DNA of 64,000 nucleotides from Agrobacterium tumefaciens_K (GCF_031801495.1 NZ_JAOEGC010000002.1:2108001-2172000), one strand, 5' to 3'; counted from the stretch's first letter, positions 1-9,289 are shown. Numbers and translations are program-made. The notes: a model not told the origin generated them from the letters alone.

Positions 1-23
1 CCATAGGGCGTGCATAAGATACA

Positions 24-53
24 TATCCCGAAAGGGGGGCGCGTTTCGGGATA
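24..53. promoter_or_regulatory. Perfect inverted repeat upstream of xdhA
   Basis: Two 10-base arms, TATCCCGAAA and TTTCGGGATA, are separated by 10 bases and lie about 75 bases before the xdhA start. No T-run follows, so an operator or leader hairpin is more likely than a terminator. The protein that would bind it is unknown; the LysR gene downstream of xdhC is one candidate. Confidence 0.4.
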
Positions 54-128
54 AAGACATACATAACAACAAGAATTCAAAGCGGAACAGCACCCGGCGA
101 TTTGCCGGGCAACGAAGCAAGGCAGTGC

Positions 129-1598
129 ATGATCAACGCAATCAGTTTCATCCTCAACAACGAAACCGTCTCGTTGAAGGATTTTGGACCAACCGACACG
201 CTTCTTGATTACCTTCGGCTGACCAGACGGCTGACAGGCAGCAAGGAAGGTTGTGCGGAAGGCGATTGCGGCGCCTGCACCGTTCTGGTCGGACGTCTCG
301 TCGATGGTTCGCTGCGCTACGAGGGCGTCAATGCCTGTATCCGCTTCCTCGGCTCGCTGCACGGCACGCATATCGTGACGGTGGAGCATCTCGCTGCGCG
401 TGACGGCACACTGCATCCAGTCCAGCAGGCAATGGTGGATTTCCACGGTTCGCAATGCGGCTTCTGCACGCCTGGTTTCATCATGTCGCTCTACGGCCTC
501 TGGCTTGCGACGGAAAATCCCTCGCGGGCAGATATCGAAAAAGCCTTGCAAGGCAATCTCTGTCGATGCACGGGCTACGAGCCGATCGTCCGCGCCGCGG
601 AAAAGATCGCCACAGCCCGCCCGAGCGCACTTTTCGATCCGCTGCAACGCGACCGCACCGACATCATGGCCCGGCTCTGGGCGATCCGGACGAACGAAAC
701 CATCGTCGTCACCAGAGGCGACGAGCGCACGATCATTCCTGCCACGCTGAGCGACCTCATCAACCTCTACGCGACCGAGCCGAAGGCGACCATTGTTGCA
801 GGCTCAACCGACGTCGGCCTGTGGGTGACGAAGCAGATGCGGGCTCTGAACCCGGTCATCTTCATCAACAATCTTTCCGAATTGCAGACGATTACCGTAG
901 ATGACGAGGGCATAACGCTGGGTGCAGGTGTGACCTACAGCCAGGCGTTCAAAACGATCGCCGGTCATATTCATCCGCTCGCGAAGCTGATCGACCGCAT
1001 CGGCGGCGAGCAGGTGCGCAACATGGGAACGATTGGCGGCAACATCGCCAACGGCTCGCCCATAGGCGACACGCCGCCGGCCCTGATCGCGCTTGGCGCG
1101 ACGCTGACGTTGCGCTCATCGTCTGGCGCACGCACCCTGCCGCTGGAAAACTACTTCATCGAATATGGCAGACAGGACCGCTTGAGCGGCGAATTCGTCG
1201 AGAAGCTCTTCATTCCGCTGCCGAAGGCTGAAAGCCGTTACGCCGTCTACAAGATTTCCAAGCGGCGAGACGAGGATATCTCAGCGCTCTGCGCCGCATT
1301 CAGCCTGACGCTCGATGCCGAGGGCACCGTCGAGGACATCCGCATCGCGTTCGGCGGCATGGCAGGCACGCCGAAGCGCGCGGCGCATCTCGAAGCAGCG
1401 CTACTCGGCAAAATCTGGGCGCAGGACACCATTGATGCTGTCCGCGACACGCTGGACGAGGACTTCACACCGCTGACCGACTGGCGTGCGACGGCCGAAT
1501 ACCGGCAACTGACAGCGAAGAACCTGCTGGCACGCTTTTTTCTCGAAACCACCGGCACCGCGCAATCGCTCGAACGTTTTGCGCTGGAGGAGGCTTGA
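129..1598 (+). CDS. xdhA: Xanthine dehydrogenase small subunit (2Fe-2S/FAD)
   Basis: XdhA is the electron-transfer subunit of the cytoplasmic molybdenum enzyme that oxidises hypoxanthine and xanthine to urate. The N-terminal plant-type ferredoxin domain has cysteines 42, 47, 50 and 70. A second 2Fe-2S domain shows CGFCTPGF (C110, C113) and CRCTGYEP (C145, C147). A CO-dehydrogenase-type FAD domain follows from about residue 190, with the IGGNIANGSPIGD stretch. At 489 residues the length is normal for bacterial XdhA. The ATG at 129 is preferred over an upstream TTG at 102 because AAGG lies 7 bases before it. xdhB starts 3 bases after the stop, so the two are co-transcribed. Confidence 0.95.
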   Translation: MINAISFILNNETVSLKDFGPTDTLLDYLRLTRRLTGSKEGCAEGDCGACTVLVGRLVDGSLRYEGVNACIRFLGSLHGTHIVTVEHLAARDGTLHPVQQAMVDFHGSQCGFCTPGFIMSLYGLWLATENPSRADIEKALQGNLCRCTGYEPIVRAAEKIATARPSALFDPLQRDRTDIMARLWAIRTNETIVVTRGDERTIIPATLSDLINLYATEPKATIVAGSTDVGLWVTKQMRALNPVIFINNLSELQTITVDDEGITLGAGVTYSQAFKTIAGHIHPLAKLIDRIGGEQVRNMGTIGGNIANGSPIGDTPPALIALGATLTLRSSSGARTLPLENYFIEYGRQDRLSGEFVEKLFIPLPKAESRYAVYKISKRRDEDISALCAAFSLTLDAEGTVEDIRIAFGGMAGTPKRAAHLEAALLGKIWAQDTIDAVRDTLDEDFTPLTDWRATAEYRQLTAKNLLARFFLETTGTAQSLERFALEEA

Positions 1599-1601
1599 GA
1601 C

Positions 1602-3941
1602 ATGGACACGACAACCTTCGACAAGACCGAGGCGCAGATCGACGGCCACATGCACGCTTCGCTGCGGCACGATTCCGCCCACAAGCATGTGACGGGTACC
1701 GCCGAATACATCGATGATATCCCCGAACCCGCAGGGCTGATCCATGGCGCTCTTGGCATGGCCGACCGGACGCATGCCGAAATCGTTTCGATGGATTTGT
1801 CCGAGGTCGAGGCGACGCCGGGTGTCCTGTGGGTCATGACCGGGAAAGACGTTCCTGGCGAAAACGACGTATCCTCCGGCGGCCGCCATGACGAGCCCCT
1901 GCTGGCGGACAAACTGGTTGAGTTCCATGGCCAGCCGATTTTCGCGGTGTTTGCGGAAACCCGCGACATCGCCCGCAAGGCGGCCCGCAAGGCAAAGATC
2001 ACCTACAAGGATCTGCCGCACTGGAGCGATATCGACGGCGCGCTGGAAAATGGCGAGCCGCTGGTAACGCCCGGCATGGTGCTGCAACGCGGCGACGCGA
2101 AGATCGAGATGGATGTCGCCCCGCGCCGCCTGACCGGCACGATGCGCATCGGCGGGCAGGAACATTTCTACCTTGAAAGCCACATCGCCATGGCGGTGCC
2201 GGGCGAGGATGACGAAGTGACGGTGTGGAGTTCCACCCAGCACCCGAGCGAAATCCAGCACATCGTCAGCCATATCCTTCAGGTGCCGTCGAATGCCGTC
2301 ACCGTGCAGGTACGGCGCATGGGCGGCGGCTTCGGTGGCAAGGAAACGCAGGGCAACCAGTTCGCCGCCCTTTGCGCGATTGCCGCCAAAAAGCTGAACC
2401 GAGCCGTCAAAATCCGCCCCGACCGCGACGAGGACATGACTGCCACCGGCAAACGCCATGATTTCCGTGTCGATTACGAACTCGGTTTCGACGAGGAAGG
2501 CCGCATCCATGCGGTCGATGCGACCTATGCGGCGCGCTGCGGTTTTTCGTCAGACCTTTCCGGTCCTGTAACCGACCGCGCCCTGTTTCACGCGGATTCC
2601 AGCTATTTCTACCCGCATGTGCATCTTGCCTCGAAGCCTCTGAAAACCCACACGGTATCCAACACCGCCTTCCGCGGCTTCGGTGGCCCGCAGGGCATGG
2701 TCGGTGGCGAGCGCTTCATCGAGGAAATCGCCTATGCGGTCGGCAAGGATCCGCTCGAAATCCGCAAGCTGAATTTCTACGGGCAGCAGGGTTCCGACCG
2801 CACTCTGACCCCCTACCATCAGGAGGTCGAGGACAACATCATCGCCCGGATCGTCGAGGAGCTGGAAACCTCGGCCGATTATCAGGCCCGCCGGCAGGCA
2901 ATCATCGAGTTCAACAGGACAAGCCCTGTCATCCGCAAGGGCATTGCGCTGACGCCAGTGAAATTCGGCATCTCCTTTACCATGACCGCCTTCAATCAGG
3001 CTGGCGCTCTGGTGCACGTCTACAATGACGGCTCGATCCACCTGAACCACGGCGGCACCGAGATGGGTCAGGGTCTTTACACCAAGGTCGCGCAGGTGGT
3101 GGCTGATACCTTCCAGGTGGATGTCGGCCGGGTGAAGATCACCGCCACCACCACAGGCAAGGTGCCAAACACCTCCGCCACTGCCGCATCCTCCGGCACC
3201 GACCTTAACGGCATGGCGGCTTACGATGCCGCCCGGCAAATCCGCGACCGGCTCGTCAAATTCGCTGCTGAGAGCTGGAACGTGCCGGAAACCGAGGTTG
3301 TGTTCCTGCCGAACAGGGTGCGGATCGGCCAGGATGAGATCGCCTTCAACGATCTCATCAAAAAAGCCTACTTCGCCCGCGTGCAGCTGTCCGCCGCCGG
3401 TTTCTACAAGACGCCGAAAATCCACTGGGATCGCGCCGCCGGACGCGGCACACCGTTCTATTATTTTGCCTATGGCGCATCATGCTCCGAAGTCTCCATC
3501 GACACGCTGACCGGCGAATACATGATGGAACGCACCGATATCCTGCACGATGTCGGCAAATCGCTGAACCCGGCCATCGATATCGGTCAGGTGGAAGGCG
3601 CTTTCGTGCAGGGCATGGGCTGGCTGACAACCGAAGAACTGTGGTGGGACGCCAAGGGGCGGCTGCGCACCCACGCGCCGTCGACCTATAAGATCCCGCT
3701 CGCATCCGACCGTCCGAAAATCTTCAATGTGAAGCTGGCGGAATGGTCGGAAAATGCCGAGCCAACCATCGGTCGCTCCAAGGCCGTTGGCGAGCCGCCC
3801 TTCATGCTGGCGATATCCGTTCTGGAAGCGCTGTCGATGGCAGTCGCTTCCGTCGCGGACTACAAGGTCTGCCCGCGTCTGGATGCGCCCGCAACCCCTG
3901 AGCGCGTGCTGATGGCGGTGGAACGGCTGAAGAAGGTGTGA
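1602..3941 (+). CDS. xdhB: Xanthine dehydrogenase large subunit (molybdopterin)
   Basis: XdhB is the catalytic subunit that carries the molybdenum cofactor and the purine-binding site. The 779-residue protein has the aldehyde oxidase/xanthine dehydrogenase a/b hammerhead domain first, then the molybdopterin-binding domains. Visible family motifs are GGGFGGKE, FRGFGGPQG, GGTEMGQGLYTKV and the C-terminal GEPPFMLA, whose glutamate is the expected catalytic base. A strong GGAGGAGG ribosome-binding site lies in the end of xdhA just before the ATG. The gene is the second of xdhABC and is full length. Confidence 0.96.
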   Translation: MDTTTFDKTEAQIDGHMHASLRHDSAHKHVTGTAEYIDDIPEPAGLIHGALGMADRTHAEIVSMDLSEVEATPGVLWVMTGKDVPGENDVSSGGRHDEPLLADKLVEFHGQPIFAVFAETRDIARKAARKAKITYKDLPHWSDIDGALENGEPLVTPGMVLQRGDAKIEMDVAPRRLTGTMRIGGQEHFYLESHIAMAVPGEDDEVTVWSSTQHPSEIQHIVSHILQVPSNAVTVQVRRMGGGFGGKETQGNQFAALCAIAAKKLNRAVKIRPDRDEDMTATGKRHDFRVDYELGFDEEGRIHAVDATYAARCGFSSDLSGPVTDRALFHADSSYFYPHVHLASKPLKTHTVSNTAFRGFGGPQGMVGGERFIEEIAYAVGKDPLEIRKLNFYGQQGSDRTLTPYHQEVEDNIIARIVEELETSADYQARRQAIIEFNRTSPVIRKGIALTPVKFGISFTMTAFNQAGALVHVYNDGSIHLNHGGTEMGQGLYTKVAQVVADTFQVDVGRVKITATTTGKVPNTSATAASSGTDLNGMAAYDAARQIRDRLVKFAAESWNVPETEVVFLPNRVRIGQDEIAFNDLIKKAYFARVQLSAAGFYKTPKIHWDRAAGRGTPFYYFAYGASCSEVSIDTLTGEYMMERTDILHDVGKSLNPAIDIGQVEGAFVQGMGWLTTEELWWDAKGRLRTHAPSTYKIPLASDRPKIFNVKLAEWSENAEPTIGRSKAVGEPPFMLAISVLEALSMAVASVADYKVCPRLDAPATPERVLMAVERLKKV

Positions 3942-3953
3942 GGGCAAGAGCCA

Positions 3954-4787
3954 ATGCCGAACCCCAGCCTCGCCTCGTTCCTTGCCGGTTGCGGCCCCGC
4001 CATCCTCGTTGAAATCGAGGCGGTGAAGGGCTCGTCGCCGCGCGAGGCAGGCACTTTCATGCTGGTCACCGAACAGGCGCTCTGGGAAACAATCGGTGGC
4101 GGCCAGTTCGAATATATGGCCATCGACCATGCCCGCGCCATGCTGCGCAACGGCGTGTCAGACGACACGATGGACATTCCGCTTGGACCGGAAATCGGCC
4201 AGTGCTGCGGCGGCAGAACCCTGTTGCGTTTCCGTTTCGTCACCGCAGAACTGGCCGGGCGGCTAATGCAGAAGCTCGCCCATGAAGCGAACACACAACC
4301 CGCCGTCTTCATTTTTGGCGCTGGTCACGTGGGCAAGGCACTGGCTCAGGCGCTTTCACTACTACCCTTGATCGTCACGGTGGTGGAAACGCGCCGGAAC
4401 GAACTCGTTGGCCTGCCGGACACGGCCAGAACCGTGTTGACAGCGATGCCGGAAGCAGCCGTCGCGGATATCCCTGAAAATGGTTCAGCGATCATCGTCA
4501 CCCATGATCACGCGCTGGACTTCCTGATTGCGAAGGAAGCGCTTGCCCGCGCCAATCTCGCTTATGTCGGCATGATCGGCTCGAAGACCAAGCGCGCCAC
4601 GTTCACCCACTGGATGGCGCGGGAGGGTGAGCCGCCTTCCCGTCTGAAAAACTTGGTGCTGCCGATTGGCGGCGACGCGGTGAAGGACAAGCGGCCTGCC
4701 GTCATAGCGGCCCTTGTGGCAGCCGAGTTGCTGCAAGCAGTTTCTCTTGCCGGAACTCACCGCGACCACAGCCGCGTCCATCCCTGA
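3954..4787 (+). CDS. xdhC: Xanthine dehydrogenase accessory protein XdhC
   Basis: XdhC-family proteins bind molybdenum cofactor and help to sulfurate and insert it into the XdhB subunit. The 277-residue protein has the N-terminal XdhC/CoxI domain with EQALWETIGGGQFE and QCCGGR, and a C-terminal Rossmann-type domain with FIFGAGHVGKAL and MIGSKTKRA. It follows xdhB after 12 bases and completes the xdhABC operon. Its last 86 bases are overlapped on the other strand by a small DUF1127-like gene. Confidence 0.95.
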   Translation: MPNPSLASFLAGCGPAILVEIEAVKGSSPREAGTFMLVTEQALWETIGGGQFEYMAIDHARAMLRNGVSDDTMDIPLGPEIGQCCGGRTLLRFRFVTAELAGRLMQKLAHEANTQPAVFIFGAGHVGKALAQALSLLPLIVTVVETRRNELVGLPDTARTVLTAMPEAAVADIPENGSAIIVTHDHALDFLIAKEALARANLAYVGMIGSKTKRATFTHWMAREGEPPSRLKNLVLPIGGDAVKDKRPAVIAALVAAELLQAVSLAGTHRDHSRVHP

Positions 4788-4938
4788 TCCCCAGATCGCG
4801 CTTGATATCGTCCGGCAGACTTTCGCCCGCCAGATCATCCGACCTGAAACTTTCAAAAGCAAACCGTTCCAGTGCCCGCAGAACCGCGCACAGGCGGCTC
4901 CACGCATGCGAAAGATATCGCCGCATGCTCGTCTCCAT
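4702..4938 (-). CDS. DUF1127-like small protein overlapping xdhC end
   Basis: This 78-residue reading frame contains LPDDIKRDLGIRDGRG, which matches the conserved C-terminal core of DUF1127 (YjiS-like) proteins, a family of short, often arginine-rich proteins common in Rhizobiaceae. The N-terminus METSMRRYLSHAWSRL is basic as expected. The frame converges on xdhC and overlaps its 3' end by 86 bases. The part after the motif is encoded opposite xdhC and is longer than usual for the family, so a lost earlier stop is possible. Some family members act in RNA turnover or phosphate and carbon regulation; no specific role can be read here. Confidence 0.6.
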   Translation of the reverse strand: METSMRRYLSHAWSRLCAVLRALERFAFESFRSDDLAGESLPDDIKRDLGIRDGRGCGRGEFRQEKLLAATRLPQGPL

Positions 4939-5033
4939 TCAGAAATTCAATTGATGCATGAGACGAAAAATGCTTTGTTTTCAATCGAAAAACCAATGAA
5001 ACCTCTGCCTCTATAGATAAAGAGAACTTATCC

Positions 5034-5960
5034 ATGAAAATGTCGCGCCAGTTCCCGTTGAACGCATTGCGCGTGTTCGAGGCAGCCGCCAGACATTTGA
5101 GCTTCACCAAGGCCGGTGACGAACTGGGCATGACGCAGACGGCCGTGAGCTATCAGATCAAACTGCTGGAAGAGAACGTCGGCGAACCGCTGTTCGTGCG
5201 CAAGGCGCGGCAGGTCGCATTGACGGAAACAGGGCAGAAGCTGGCGCCGAAAGTCTCGGAAGGGTTCGGCATTCTGCGTGACGCCGTAAACGGCGCCCGC
5301 GACACCGCCGATACGACGTTGAACATACACTCCACGGCGACCTTCGCGTCCCGCTGGCTTTCAAAACATCTCGGCTCGTTCCAGCTTGAAAACCCGTCCA
5401 TCGCGGTCAAGCTTGATACCTCGAGCGAGCTGATCGATTTTTCCCGCTCCGATGCCGACGTGGCAATCCGCTGGAGCACCAGTGAAACGCCGGGACTGAC
5501 CTATCACCGTCTGCTGCGCGGCGTTTACAGCCCGATGCTGCATCCCTCTCTGGCCAAAAGCGCAGGCGGGCTGAAAACGCCGGACGACCTCTTGAAGCTG
5601 AGGATCATAGATCCCGGTGACAGCTGGTGGACACAATGGTTCAAGGACGCAGGCATCGAAAATCCGGATCTCGCGCGCTACCCGCGCAGCCGCCTCAGCG
5701 TGCAGGCGTTCGAGGCCGCAGCCGCCATAGCCGGTCAGGGCGTCGCCATGCTGACGCCTGAGCTTTACGCCGACGAAATCGCACTTGGTCGCCTCTATCA
5801 GCCCTTCGAACAGCTCAGTTCAGAAGGCAAGGATTATTGGCTGGTGTATCCCGAAAGCCGGAAAAACCAGAAGAAAATAAGATTGTTCCGCGACTGGATA
5901 TTGAAACGTATCGAGGAAAGCCGAACCGTAACAAATCAAAATCCCATATCGGGTGCGTAG
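5034..5960 (+). CDS. LysR-family regulator, GcvA-like
   Basis: The 308-residue protein has an N-terminal winged helix-turn-helix (residues 7-66, with SFTKAGDELGMTQTAVSYQI) and a C-terminal periplasmic-binding-like effector domain, the standard LysR layout. The FPLNALRVFEAAARHLSFT opening is typical of the GcvA branch. It lies after xdhABC in the same direction and before puuD, so control of purine catabolism is a reasonable inference, not something the sequence proves. The start at 5034 has AAAGAGAA upstream; an ATG two codons later is also possible. The 3' end overlaps the convergent next gene by 25 bases. Confidence 0.88.
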   Translation: MKMSRQFPLNALRVFEAAARHLSFTKAGDELGMTQTAVSYQIKLLEENVGEPLFVRKARQVALTETGQKLAPKVSEGFGILRDAVNGARDTADTTLNIHSTATFASRWLSKHLGSFQLENPSIAVKLDTSSELIDFSRSDADVAIRWSTSETPGLTYHRLLRGVYSPMLHPSLAKSAGGLKTPDDLLKLRIIDPGDSWWTQWFKDAGIENPDLARYPRSRLSVQAFEAAAAIAGQGVAMLTPELYADEIALGRLYQPFEQLSSEGKDYWLVYPESRKNQKKIRLFRDWILKRIEESRTVTNQNPISGA

Positions 5961-6280
5961 AAGCAGCGCGGCGTATCTTCGTTCGGATAAAGACAAAGGT
6001 GATATTCCCCGTCTTCCGAACGTCGGGCCTCGCGCTGCGACCAGTTGAAGATATGCTTCCTGGTCACAAGCCTGTGGTCACCCGGTGCAAGCGAGACTTC
6101 ATATCCATCCGGCGTGACGCGCACGCTGCGCGTCGGGATCATCTGGCAATCCCCCGTATGGGCATCACCGTTGCAGCAGTAGCTTTCGTATTTGAAGCCC
6201 TTGTGAGATTCATGGGCAAAGGCAGTGGCACTGAACGCCAGCAGCAAAAAGATCACTGTCAGAATAACGCGCATCGGCAT
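5936..6280 (-). CDS. Secreted cysteine-containing hypothetical protein
   Basis: The 114-residue protein begins with a clear signal peptide, MPMRVILTVIFLLLAFSATAFA, with cleavage expected after AFA. The mature part has five cysteines, including CCNGDAHTGDC, and HES/HK residues near the N-terminus that could bind metal or form disulfides. Proteins of this form recur in Rhizobiales as periplasmic proteins of unknown function. The gene converges on the LysR gene and overlaps its end. I do not recognise a defined family. Confidence 0.7.
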   Translation of the reverse strand: MPMRVILTVIFLLLAFSATAFAHESHKGFKYESYCCNGDAHTGDCQMIPTRSVRVTPDGYEVSLAPGDHRLVTRKHIFNWSQREARRSEDGEYHLCLYPNEDTPRCFYAPDMGF

Positions 6281-6734
6281 CGTCTCCGTTGAACAACAAC
6301 GGCAGCAGCCGGAAGGTCATTGCGTCACTTCATTCAAAATCCAGACATTACAAACCCGTGACACAATGGTCATCGGGACCTGCTACACCCCAACTGCCCC
6401 CTCGCCCCAGGGATCGCAGCTCCCGCTTTCGGCACACCGCCAAGCGAAGCATGTCATAAGATCGTTTTTTGGCTCCGCAGCCTTTTAGTGTAGCACAAGA
6501 ACTGGCTGCATATCCAATATTAGCTGAGTCGCAGTAGCCGGCTAAGTGCAATCTAAGCGCCGCAAAAGATCATCTCGAACTGTGGCGCGGGAACATCAGC
6601 ATTCCCTTGACTTCCGGCAAGGTTGTGGACATTCACACCTCATATTGTGAACAATCGATCCGTTGCCTCTGCTTTTCCCTTCCCTACCCGGCAAATTTCT
6701 CGCAATGTGCACTGCAAAGCATCAGGGGAACAGA
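6281..6734. other. Noncoding region and puuD leader
   Basis: No convincing gene is seen in these 454 bases. Near puuD lies a short dyad, ATTGT-GA-ACAAT (6644-6655), a possible operator for the puuD-guaD unit. A TTGACT at 6607 could be a -35 box but has no good -10 at the right distance. AGGGGAA directly before the ATG at 6735 is the puuD ribosome-binding site. Confidence 0.4.
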
Positions 6735-7982
6735 ATGTACGAATACGCCATTGCCTGGGAATGGATGGCCTTTGCCGTCCGGTGGCTTCATGTAATTACG
6801 GCAGTCGCCTGGATAGGCTCGTCCTTTTATTTCATCGCGCTCGATCTTGGACTGGTGAAAAGACCCCACCTGCCGCCGGGTGCCTACGGTGAGGAATGGC
6901 AGGTCCATGGCGGCGGCTTCTATCATATCCAGAAATATCTGGTGGCCCCGGCCCAGATGCCGGAACATCTGACGTGGTTCAAATGGGAAAGCTACGCCAC
7001 ATGGCTTTCCGGCTTTGCGATGCTGTGCATCGTCTATTATGGCGGAGCTGATCTCTTCCTCATCGACCACTCGGTGCTCGCGCTGACCCAGTTTCAGGCG
7101 ATCTGTCTTTCGCTGGCGTCGCTCGCCATCGGCTGGCTGTTTTACGATTTCCTCTGCAAGTCCCCCCTCGGCAACAACACCTGGGGGCTGATGATCGTGC
7201 TTTACGTCGCGCTGGTCGCGATGGCATGGGGCTACACGCAGGTCTTCACCGGCCGCGCCGCGTTCCTGCATCTTGGCGCGTTCACCGCCACCATCATGTC
7301 GGCCAACGTCTTCTTCATCATCATCCCCAACCAGAAGATCGTCGTGGCTGACCTGATCGCGGGCCGCACGCCGGATCCGAAATATGGCCGCATCGCCAAG
7401 CAGCGTTCCCTGCACAACAACTACCTGACGCTACCCGTCATCTTCTTCATGCTCTCGAACCACTACCCGTTGGCCTTCGCGACGCAGTTCAACTGGATCA
7501 TCGCCGCACTGGTGTTCCTGATGGGCGTAACCATCCGCCACTGGTTCAACACCACCCATGCCCGCAAGGGAAAGCCGACATGGACATGGCTTCTGACGGC
7601 GATCATCTTCATCGTCATCATGTGGCTTTCCACCGTTCCGAAAATCCTGACCGGCGAACAGGAAGAGAAGGCGCCAACGCTTTCTCCCGTCCAGCAGCGT
7701 TTCGTCAGCGATGCCCATTTCGCAACGGCCCGAGATGTCGTTCAGGGGCGCTGTTCCATGTGCCACGCCGCGGAACCGGTCTGGGAAGGCGTGCCCTTCA
7801 CGCCGAAATCGGTGAAGCTGGAAACGGATGCGCAGATCGCCGCCCACGCCCGCGAAATCTATTTGCAAGCCGGCCGCAGTCATGCAATGCCCCCCGGCAA
7901 CATCACGGCGATCACGCCGGAAGAACGCAAGGTGCTGACCGCATGGTATGAAAGCGCCGTTTCCCAAGGAAAAACAGAATGA
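6735..7982 (+). CDS. puuD: Membrane urate hydroxylase with cytochrome c tail
   Basis: PuuD oxidises urate to 5-hydroxyisourate at the inner membrane and passes electrons to the respiratory chain, unlike the soluble hydrogen-peroxide-forming uricase. The first 300 of 415 residues form about eight to nine membrane segments with several histidines (for example WLHVITAVAWIGSSF). After these comes a periplasmic cytochrome c domain with one haem site, CSMCH, at residues 340-344 and an SHAMPPGN loop supplying the distal methionine. The ATG at 6735 has AGGGGAA upstream; an in-frame ATG at 6663 would add 24 codons without membrane character. guaD overlaps the stop codon by 4 bases, showing translational coupling. 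Confidence 0.93.
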   Translation: MYEYAIAWEWMAFAVRWLHVITAVAWIGSSFYFIALDLGLVKRPHLPPGAYGEEWQVHGGGFYHIQKYLVAPAQMPEHLTWFKWESYATWLSGFAMLCIVYYGGADLFLIDHSVLALTQFQAICLSLASLAIGWLFYDFLCKSPLGNNTWGLMIVLYVALVAMAWGYTQVFTGRAAFLHLGAFTATIMSANVFFIIIPNQKIVVADLIAGRTPDPKYGRIAKQRSLHNNYLTLPVIFFMLSNHYPLAFATQFNWIIAALVFLMGVTIRHWFNTTHARKGKPTWTWLLTAIIFIVIMWLSTVPKILTGEQEEKAPTLSPVQQRFVSDAHFATARDVVQGRCSMCHAAEPVWEGVPFTPKSVKLETDAQIAAHAREIYLQAGRSHAMPPGNITAITPEERKVLTAWYESAVSQGKTE

Positions 7983-9289
7983 GCATGCTTCTGCTGCGCG
8001 GCCGCCTCATGAGCTTCCACCGCGCACCGTTCTCCATCGACGATCACGCGAGCTATCTTTACATCGAGGATGGCGGCCTGCTCATCGAAAACGGCAAGAT
8101 CGCAGCCATCGGCAACTATGCCGATATCCGTGAAAAAGCGCCGGAAGACGTCGCGGAAAAGGACCACCGCCCGCATCTGATCGTGCCGGGCCTGATCGAC
8201 ATGCACCTGCATTTTCCGCAGATGCAGGTCATCGGCTCCTATGCCGCCAATTTGCTGGAATGGCTGAATACCTATACCTTCCCCGAGGAATGCCGTTTCG
8301 TGGAAAGCGCCCACGCACAGCGCATCGCCACGCATTTCTATAACGAACTGATCCGCCACGGCACGACGACGGCGGTTGCCTATTGCTCGGTGCACAAGAC
8401 CTCCGCCGACGCTTTCTTTGCCGAAGCCCTCAAGCGCAACATGCTGATGGTCGGCGGCAAGGTGATGATGGACCGAAACGCCCCGCAGGGTCTGCTGGAC
8501 ACGCCGGAAACCTCCTACGACGAGACGAGGGCAGTGATTGCCGACTGGCACGGCAAGGGCCGCAATCACGTCGCCATCACGCCGCGCTTCGCCATCACCT
8601 CCACGCCGAGGCAAATGGAAGCCGCACAGGCATTGGCGCAGGAATTCCCGGACCTTTTCATCCAGACCCATCTTTCGGAAAATCTGGACGAGATCAAATA
8701 CACCTGCGAGCTTTACCCGGAAGCGACCGACTACACGGATATTTACGTCCGTTATGGGCTGATGGGCAAAAAGACGCTGCTCGGCCACGCCATCCATCTG
8801 TCCGACCGCGAGGCCGACGTGCTTTCGGAGACGGGCGCGGTTGCCGTGCATTGCCCGACCTCCAACCTGTTCATCGGCTCGGGACTGTTCCCGATGAAAA
8901 AGCTGCAACGTCGCGAAAAGCCGGTACGCATTGCGGTCGCGACCGATATCGGCGGCGGTTCGAGCTACTCCATGCTGCGCACCATGGACGAAGCCTACAA
9001 GATCCAGCAGCTTCTCGGAGAGCGCCTCAATCCGCTGGAGAGCTGGTATCTGATGACCCGCGGCAACGCCGAAGCGCTCTCGATGGTGGATCGCATCGGC
9101 ACGCTCGATGCCGGGACAGATGCCGACATCACCGTTCTCGATGCATCCTCTACCCCCGCGATGGCGCTGAAGATGGAAGTGGTAAAAAGCCTGACGGAAG
9201 AGCTGTTCCTGATGCTCACCATGGGCGACGACCGCACGATCGTCGAAACCTATGTGGCGGGCGAAGCGATGAAGAGCGCGCTGGCATAG
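7979..9289 (+). CDS. guaD: Guanine deaminase
   Basis: Guanine deaminase hydrolyses guanine to xanthine and ammonia, feeding xanthine dehydrogenase. The 436-residue protein is an amidohydrolase with the zinc-binding HLHFPQ motif after PGLIDM, the QTHLSEN and LGHAIHL metal-ligand regions and the late ATDIGGGSSYSM aspartate region, all placed as in the family. Its ATG overlaps the puuD stop as ATGA. The puuD-guaD pairing joins two entry points into the same catabolic route. Confidence 0.94.
   Translation: MSMLLLRGRLMSFHRAPFSIDDHASYLYIEDGGLLIENGKIAAIGNYADIREKAPEDVAEKDHRPHLIVPGLIDMHLHFPQMQVIGSYAANLLEWLNTYTFPEECRFVESAHAQRIATHFYNELIRHGTTTAVAYCSVHKTSADAFFAEALKRNMLMVGGKVMMDRNAPQGLLDTPETSYDETRAVIADWHGKGRNHVAITPRFAITSTPRQMEAAQALAQEFPDLFIQTHLSENLDEIKYTCELYPEATDYTDIYVRYGLMGKKTLLGHAIHLSDREADVLSETGAVAVHCPTSNLFIGSGLFPMKKLQRREKPVRIAVATDIGGGSSYSMLRTMDEAYKIQQLLGERLNPLESWYLMTRGNAEALSMVDRIGTLDAGTDADITVLDASSTPAMALKMEVVKSLTEELFLMLTMGDDRTIVETYVAGEAMKSALA

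Noticed and set aside
1..128. Purine riboswitch before xdhA
   Set aside because: No three-stem purine aptamer with its conserved loop bases could be seen; only the simple dyad at 24-53.
1401..2510. Long - strand frame (369 aa) opposite xdhAB
   Set aside because: It is a shadow of the strongly conserved xdhAB coding sequence, with no recognisable domain and no ribosome-binding site.
6663..6734. Earlier in-frame start for puuD
   Set aside because: The extra 24 residues have no membrane or signal features and the AGGGGAA site lies correctly for the ATG at 6735.
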